DNA of 9,813 nucleotides from Leclercia sp. UBA7405 (GTDB taxonomy: Bacteria; Pseudomonadota; Gammaproteobacteria; Enterobacterales; Enterobacteriaceae), in NCBI GenBank assembly GCA_002469605.1, contig DKMV01000332.1:1-9813 (forward strand), written 5' to 3'. Below are positions 5,682-9,813 of the stretch, in pieces. The notes under the pieces were generated by a model. That model saw only the letters and a program-made list of their open reading frames with translations, was not told the DNA's origin and made no database searches. Both the position numbers and the translations under genes were made by a program. The first letter of the stretch is position 1. Every line of letters begins with the position of its first letter.

Positions 5682-6197
5682 ATGCACCATGTTGTCTCTG
5701 CTACCACCAATCCTGCCAAAATTCAGGCAATTCTAAGGGCATTTGAAGAGATCTTCGGCGAAGGATCCTGCCACATCGACGCCGTCGGCGTCGAGAGCGG
5801 CGTCCCGGAACAGCCTTTTGGCAGTGAGCAGACGCGGGCTGGCGCACGCAACCGCGTGGCGAATGCCAGAGCCGCCGTCCCTAAAGCCGACTTCTGGGTC
5901 GCCATTGAGGCCGGTATTGACGAAGACGCCACCTTCAGCTGGGTGGTTATTGAAAGCCGCGACCAGCGCGGAGAGGCCCGCTCGGCCACCCTGCCATTAC
6001 CGCAAGTTATTTTGCAAAGGGTGCGTGAAGGGGAAGCGCTGGGACCGGTGATGTCAGCCTATACCGGTATTGATGAGATTGGCCGCAAAGAGGGGGCAAT
6101 AGGAGTCTTTACCGCGGGCGCGCTAACCCGCTCCAGCGTCTATCACCAGGCGGTGATCCTGGCGTTAAGCCCGTTCCATAACGCGATCTATCGCTGA
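5682..6197 (+). CDS. yjjX: Inosine/xanthosine triphosphatase YjjX
   Basis: A 171-residue protein of the YjjX family, about the length of the E. coli protein. This cytoplasmic Mg-dependent phosphatase hydrolyses non-canonical purine triphosphates (ITP, XTP), keeping them out of nucleic acids. Recognisable segments are the N-terminal nucleotide-binding [12 protein letters not shown] (6-17), [16 protein letters not shown] (about 47-62), WVAIEAGID (about 72-80), and [18 protein letters not shown] near the C-terminus, followed by [16 protein letters not shown]. The fold is related to RdgB/Maf-type house-cleaning enzymes. Starts at ATG with no strong Shine-Dalgarno. It is divergent from gpmB (49 bases) and its last 10 bases overlap the end of trpR. 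Confidence 0.95.
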   Translation: MHHVVSATTNPAKIQAILRAFEEIFGEGSCHIDAVGVESGVPEQPFGSEQTRAGARNRVANARAAVPKADFWVAIEAGIDEDATFSWVVIESRDQRGEARSATLPLPQVILQRVREGEALGPVMSAYTGIDEIGRKEGAIGVFTAGALTRSSVYHQAVILALSPFHNAIYR

Positions 6198-6517
6198 ACG
6201 CCCAACAACACCTGTTCAAGCCAGTGGCGCAGCTCAACCGGCGCCGACTTCAGGCTGTTCGACCCGCGTGTAATAGTAGCGATACCGGCACCAAGCTCGC
6301 TTTTTAGCTCACGCTGGCTCATCTCGCCGCGCAAAAGCTCTTCGATGATGCGCACCCGGGTGCCCAGCGCTTCGCGCTCGTCGGGGGTAAGCATCAGTTG
6401 CAGCAAAGGCAGGTGCAGATCCTGCTCGTAAGACTGACGAAGCAGCTCCACAAAACGAAGCCACTCCTGATGACGCTGTTCGGCCATTGCCGAGGAATAG
6501 GGGGAATGCTGGGTCAT
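6188..6517 (-). CDS. trpR: Trp operon repressor TrpR
   Basis: A 109-residue helical repressor (108 in E. coli) that binds DNA as a dimer with L-tryptophan as corepressor. It controls trpEDCBA, aroH, mtr and its own gene. The helix-turn-helix is at about residues 67-90 ([20 protein letters not shown]). Tryptophan-pocket residues T44, R54, R84 and G85 are all present. The C-terminus ends LLGVQR rather than the LLKSD of E. coli and is encoded by the stretch that overlaps yjjX. The start ATG (6517-6515) is conserved in context. A perfect operator-like palindrome lies 14 bases upstream, consistent with autorepression. slt ends 56 bases upstream on the same strand, so trpR is probably read both from its own promoter and by readthrough. 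Confidence 0.97.
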   Translation of the reverse strand: MTQHSPYSSAMAEQRHQEWLRFVELLRQSYEQDLHLPLLQLMLTPDEREALGTRVRIIEELLRGEMSQRELKSELGAGIATITRGSNSLKSAPVELRHWLEQVLLGVQR

Positions 6518-6530
6518 GTTATGCCGCCAT

Positions 6531-6552
6531 TTGTACTCTTAAACGAGTACAA
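6531..6552. promoter_or_regulatory. Trp operator at trpR (TrpR binding site)
   Basis: TTGTACTC (6531-6538) and GAGTACAA (6545-6552) form a perfect 8-bp inverted repeat around a 6-base centre. The GTACTC/GAGTAC half-sites match the trpR operator of E. coli as I know it. The predicted trpR transcription start (about 6545) falls inside, so bound TrpR would block initiation. Confidence 0.88.
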
Positions 6553-6580
6553 GCATAACATAACCCGCGAGGATCAGTAA
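6552..6580 (-). promoter_or_regulatory. Candidate promoter of trpR
   Basis: Minus-strand TATGCT (6557-6552) preceded by TGT gives an extended -10. TTACTG (6580-6575) at 17 bases is a poor -35 and overlaps the last codons of slt. The predicted start near 6545 lies at the centre of the trp operator, which suits autorepression, and leaves a leader of only about 28 bases. Confidence 0.55.
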
Positions 6581-8511
6581 CGTCGCTGCCACTCGCTATC
6601 GCTCATCAGGGTATCTTTTTCTCCCATGAAGTAGCGGTAGTAGGCGTCATAAGCCAGCACATTCTTCACGTACCCGCGCGTTTCCGAGAACGGTATGCTC
6701 TCGACAAAGGCGACGGCGTCGATGCGCCCGGCGCTGTTATTTAGCCAGGTGCGCACGCGGCCCGGCCCGGCATTGTAGGCCGCCGAGGCGAAGATGCGGT
6801 TATTACCGAACTGCTGATAGACGTACTGCAGATAGCTGGTGCCGATTTTGATGTTCGTTTCGGGCTCGAGCAGCTGGCCTGGGCTGCTGTAACCGGGAAT
6901 GTTAAACATCTTCACCGTATGGGTGGCGGTCGCAGGCATCACCTGCATCAGACCGCTGGCCCCGACCGGGGAGCGCACTTTCGGGTTCCAGGCGCTCTCC
7001 TGACGGGCAATCGCCATGGCGTAGCTCTGGGGAATATCTTTATCGCTGACGTAGCGGGCAAAGAGATCTTTGTAGGCCAGCGGGAAGCGCTCTTCCAGAT
7101 GATCCCACAGCTTGCCAGAGATCGTGGCCTGTACGCTCAGATCCCACCACTGGTTATTAAAGGCATAACGCGCCAGCTGCGCTTTTTCATCCTGAGTACG
7201 GCTGGTCACCAGATTGGCCCATTCGCTGCGCGCGGTGTTATCCAGATTCCAGTACATCAGCTCGCGCACGCGGGCGATCTCCGGCCCCTGCACCAGCGCC
7301 GGGTCGATACTGGCCGGGGCTTTGTCGATTTTGAAGCTGTACTCTTCCCCAAGCCGCTGTGCGGCCACCATCGGGTAGAAGCCGCGCTGCTGCATCAGCG
7401 CATGAAGGATGGTTTTTGCCTCTTCTTCACGACCGCTGTCCAACAGCAGATCCGCCTGCCAGTAACGCCACTCGTCTTTCTCTTTCGCCTCCATCGGCAG
7501 ACGCGCCAGCCAGGTATTCAGACCGCGGCGATCGCCATTGCCCAGCGCCATCCGCACTCTACGCTCCACCAGCGAGGTGGAGTTTGAACGCATAATCGCA
7601 TCATCACGCCAGCGCGCCTGTTCTTCGTTCACGTCGCTGCCCATCAGGCGCCAGGCGACGATATCGCGCAGCTCCTGGGTTTGCTCGTCGTTTAACTGCT
7701 GGGCCTGCGACAGCGAGGGGATCATCAGCCTGGCGTTTTCCGCATCGTCGCGCGCCACGCTGCTAAAGGCGGCTGCCGCCATCTGGCGGGTGAAATCGGT
7801 GGCGCCCGTATTGCGGGCAAAATCCATTACCGTATTGGGATCGTTAGCCAGCTGCATCACCGCCGTGGAGATGGTCTGGTACTCTGGCGGCATCTGGCCT
7901 GCCAGCGCGGTGACCAGCCGCGTGTTGCCAGCTTTCATCGCCAGACGAATACGTTCGAGATACGCCAGCGGATCCTGCTGGCCGGAGGCGCGCCAGGCGC
8001 CAAACAGCGAATCGCAGGCGTTCGGTTGGCTTTTCCCTGTCAGCCACAGTTCTTTGGCGCCGGTCCAGGCCTCTTCCTGCTGGCCGGTGGCCCATTTGGC
8101 GTAGTAGTAGTTGCACTGGGCTTCGGTGGTGCCGGGTTTTTCCGGGCTGAAGGCCAGCAGCCCGCGCCAGTCTTCACGTCGCGCCAGCTCGTTTATAAAG
8201 CGCGTTTTCAGGGTGCGGGCTGGCGGCAGGGTCGGATTAGCCTGGATAAAGTTCGCCACGGCAACGGTAGGCTGGTTCATCAGATCGTCTGTGAGTTGAC
8301 GATATTGCAGGTAGGGGTACAGCGGGTACTCTTTCAGCGTCGGCATCAGTGCCTGAACGGTATCCATCTGGCGGCTGTCCCAGGCCTGTTTAATCTGCGC
8401 ATAGCGGTTTCGTTGTTCATCCAGTGAATCTGCCCGCGCTGCGTGGGTTATCGTTAGCATGCATACGCTGGCAGCCAGCAGACGCCAGACCACCTGTTTG
8501 GCTTTAACCAC
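6574..8511 (-). CDS. slt: Soluble lytic murein transglycosylase Slt70
   Basis: A 645-residue periplasmic enzyme, the length of E. coli Slt. It cleaves the MurNAc-GlcNAc bond of peptidoglycan and forms 1,6-anhydromuropeptides. A Sec signal peptide is present, with cleavage expected after ARA at residue 27. The mature protein has the long alpha-helical U and L superhelix (about 28-475) and a C-terminal lysozyme-like domain with the goose-lysozyme motifs IARQESAWNP, SPVGASGLMQVMPATA and FASAAYNAGPGRVRTWL. The catalytic glutamate is E505 (E478 of the mature enzyme). The start is GTG at 8511-8509, preceded by AGAGGA about 7 bases upstream; the N-terminus then matches the family (VKAKQVVWRLLAA). 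It is upstream of trpR and divergent from ettA. Confidence 0.97.
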   Translation of the reverse strand: MVKAKQVVWRLLAASVCMLTITHAARADSLDEQRNRYAQIKQAWDSRQMDTVQALMPTLKEYPLYPYLQYRQLTDDLMNQPTVAVANFIQANPTLPPARTLKTRFINELARREDWRGLLAFSPEKPGTTEAQCNYYYAKWATGQQEEAWTGAKELWLTGKSQPNACDSLFGAWRASGQQDPLAYLERIRLAMKAGNTRLVTALAGQMPPEYQTISTAVMQLANDPNTVMDFARNTGATDFTRQMAAAAFSSVARDDAENARLMIPSLSQAQQLNDEQTQELRDIVAWRLMGSDVNEEQARWRDDAIMRSNSTSLVERRVRMALGNGDRRGLNTWLARLPMEAKEKDEWRYWQADLLLDSGREEEAKTILHALMQQRGFYPMVAAQRLGEEYSFKIDKAPASIDPALVQGPEIARVRELMYWNLDNTARSEWANLVTSRTQDEKAQLARYAFNNQWWDLSVQATISGKLWDHLEERFPLAYKDLFARYVSDKDIPQSYAMAIARQESAWNPKVRSPVGASGLMQVMPATATHTVKMFNIPGYSSPGQLLEPETNIKIGTSYLQYVYQQFGNNRIFASAAYNAGPGRVRTWLNNSAGRIDAVAFVESIPFSETRGYVKNVLAYDAYYRYFMGEKDTLMSDSEWQRRY

Positions 8512-8731
8512 AAGCTCTTCCTCTGTTATTCATCAGTAAATGCAGCGTCTTGCCGCGCAAAAGCGTTATTCACTTATGCTAACCAGGCATCCCTGAACAT
8601 GCCACGTTGCGGACACTTTTTTACCTTTTCTGCGCCTTTTAACACTCCAGGCGTCAGTGGCTGGGATTAGGCGGGGAAAAAGGCTACACTTCGCCACTAT
8701 TCTCATCACGATAAAAGAGGCGAAGTCCAAC
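8512..8731. other. Divergent intergenic region between slt and ettA
   Basis: 220 bases that must hold the start signals of both genes. For ettA, TACACT (8685-8690) is a possible -10 without a good -35, and AGAGG (8716-8720) or GAAG (8722-8725) may serve as ribosome site. For slt, AGAGGA just upstream of the GTG start is clear, but no promoter stands out. I see no terminator, RNA gene or small ORF that I can support here. Confidence 0.5.
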
Positions 8732-9813
8732 GTGGCTCAATTCGTTTATACCATGCATCGTGTCGGCAAAGTCGTCCCGCCGAAACGTCATATTCTTAAA
8801 AATATCTCGCTGAGCTTCTTCCCGGGCGCCAAAATCGGCGTTCTGGGTCTCAACGGTGCCGGTAAGTCCACCCTGCTGCGCATCATGGCCGGCATCGATA
8901 CAGACATCGAAGGCGAAGCCCGTCCGCAGCCTGGCATCAAGATCGGCTACCTGCCGCAGGAGCCGCAGCTGAACCCGGAACACACCGTGCGTGAGTCCGT
9001 TGAAGAGGCCGTATCCGAAGTGGTTAACGCCCTGAAAGGGCTGGAAGAGGTGTACGCCAAGTACGCCGAGCCGGATGCGGACTTCGATAAGCTGGCCGCT
9101 CAGCAGGGCAAATTTGAAGAGATTATCCAGGCACACGACGGTCACAACCTGAACGTGCAGCTGGAGCGCGCCGCCGACGCCCTGCGTCTGCCGGACTGGG
9201 ATGCCAAAATCGCTACCCTCTCCGGTGGTGAACGCCGCCGCGTAGCCCTGTGCCGCCTGCTGCTGGAAAAACCAGACATGCTGCTCCTCGACGAACCGAC
9301 TAACCACCTGGATGCAGAATCCGTGGCATGGCTGGAACGTTTCCTGCACGACTTCGAAGGTACCGTGGTGGCGATCACCCACGACCGTTACTTCCTCGAC
9401 AACGTTGCAGGCTGGATCCTCGAGCTGGACCGCGGCGAAGGCATTCCGTGGGAAGGCAACTACTCCTCCTGGCTGGAGCAGAAAGATCAGCGCCTGGCGC
9501 AGGAAGCTTCTCAGGAAGCGGCCCGCCGTAAGTCTATCGAGAAAGAGCTGGAGTGGGTACGTCAGGGCGCGAAAGGCCGTCAGTCCAAGGGCAAAGCCCG
9601 TCTGGCGCGCTTCGAAGAGCTTAACAATACCGAATACCAGAAACGTAACGAAACCAACGAACTGTTTATCCCGCCTGGAGCCCGTTTGGGGGATAAAGTC
9701 GTTGAGGTCAGCAATCTGCGTAAATCTTACGGCGATCGCCTGCTGATCGACGACCTGACCTTCTCGGTACCGAAGGGCGCTATCGTTGGTATTATCGGCC
9801 CGAACGGCGCGGG
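8732..9813 (+). CDS. ettA: Energy-dependent translational throttle protein EttA, N-terminal part (truncated by window edge)
   Basis: ABC-F ATPase that binds the ribosomal E site and gates the first steps of elongation according to the ATP/ADP ratio. About 360 codons are present of roughly 555 in E. coli. The start is GTG (8732), giving AQFVYTMHRVGKVVPPKRH, the conserved N-terminus; the in-frame ATG at 8753 would lose seven conserved residues. The first ABC domain has Walker A GLNGAGKST (39-47), signature LSGGE (163-167) and Walker B LLLDEP with catalytic E188, then NHLD. Next is the charged linker (about 240-320, QKDQRLAQEASQEAARRKS onward), which contacts P-site tRNA. The window ends inside the second Walker A (GPNGAG). 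There is no membrane segment, as expected for ABC-F. It was formerly called yjjK. Confidence 0.97.
   Translation, partial: MAQFVYTMHRVGKVVPPKRHILKNISLSFFPGAKIGVLGLNGAGKSTLLRIMAGIDTDIEGEARPQPGIKIGYLPQEPQLNPEHTVRESVEEAVSEVVNALKGLEEVYAKYAEPDADFDKLAAQQGKFEEIIQAHDGHNLNVQLERAADALRLPDWDAKIATLSGGERRRVALCRLLLEKPDMLLLDEPTNHLDAESVAWLERFLHDFEGTVVAITHDRYFLDNVAGWILELDRGEGIPWEGNYSSWLEQKDQRLAQEASQEAARRKSIEKELEWVRQGAKGRQSKGKARLARFEELNNTEYQKRNETNELFIPPGARLGDKVVEVSNLRKSYGDRLLIDDLTFSVPKGAIVGIIGPNGA

Noticed and set aside
5633..5719. 29-codon N-terminal extension of gpmB
   Set aside because: The frame is open, but the extension would overlap the yjjX start, and the conserved N-terminus with a ribosome site begins at 5632.
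6919..7587. Open frame of 222 codons on the plus strand
   Set aside because: It is antisense to the catalytic half of slt and reflects the high GC codon usage of that gene; no family resemblance.
8684..9382. Long open frame of 232 codons on the minus strand
   Set aside because: It is antisense to ettA, whose plus-strand product is conserved and carries Walker A, signature and Walker B motifs; the minus-strand product has no recognisable domain.
1..9813. Search for mobile elements, phage, CRISPR or defence genes
   Set aside because: No transposase, integrase, terminal inverted repeats, spaced direct repeats or foreign-looking base composition was seen; gene order is the ancestral enteric one apart from the creBCD absence.

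Overview
This 9.8-kb window is chromosomal DNA from a member of the Enterobacteriaceae close to Escherichia, Enterobacter and Klebsiella. Gene content, protein lengths and order match the E. coli K-12 segment ettA-slt-trpR-yjjX-gpmB-rob-creA-(creBCD)-arcA-yjjY-yjtD-thrL-thrA, read here from the thr end. Most products are recognisable at near full identity over long stretches. I see no insertion sequence, phage gene, integron, CRISPR array, tRNA or rRNA. It is conserved core genome rather than an accessory island, and I do not find a new multigene system in it.

Layout: bases 1-965 (-) hold the N-terminal part of thrA (aspartokinase I-homoserine dehydrogenase I), running off the left edge. It is preceded by a complete attenuation leader: terminator, competing antiterminator arm, thrL leader peptide and promoter (991-1192). 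Then come yjtD/lasT (1326-2012, -), a 635-base control region for arcA (2013-2647) and arcA (2648-3364, +). The control region contains the small gene yjjY on the opposite strand, two FNR-type palindromes and a possible 26-codon ORF. A bidirectional terminator separates arcA from creA (3435-3905, -). rob (4119-4988, +) is divergent from creA and ends tail-to-tail with gpmB (4985-5632, -). gpmB is divergent from yjjX (5682-6197, +), which overlaps trpR (6188-6517, -) tail-to-tail. slt (6574-8511, -) lies upstream of trpR, and ettA (8732-9813, +) is divergent from slt and truncated by the right edge.

The genes form separate transcription units more than one pathway. They cover threonine biosynthesis with attenuation control, global redox control (ArcA), stress and multidrug regulation (Rob), tryptophan regulation (TrpR with its own operator), nucleotide-pool sanitation (YjjX), cell-wall turnover (Slt) and energy-dependent translational throttling (EttA).

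The points that most deserve a second look are: the clean absence of creBCD between creA and arcA; the regulatory density of the arcA leader (two FNR-like boxes, an extended -10 promoter, the antisense yjjY with a GTG start and a possible upstream ORF); a compact trpR leader that appears to lack the hairpin I recall from E. coli; and two tail-to-tail gene overlaps with no terminator between them.
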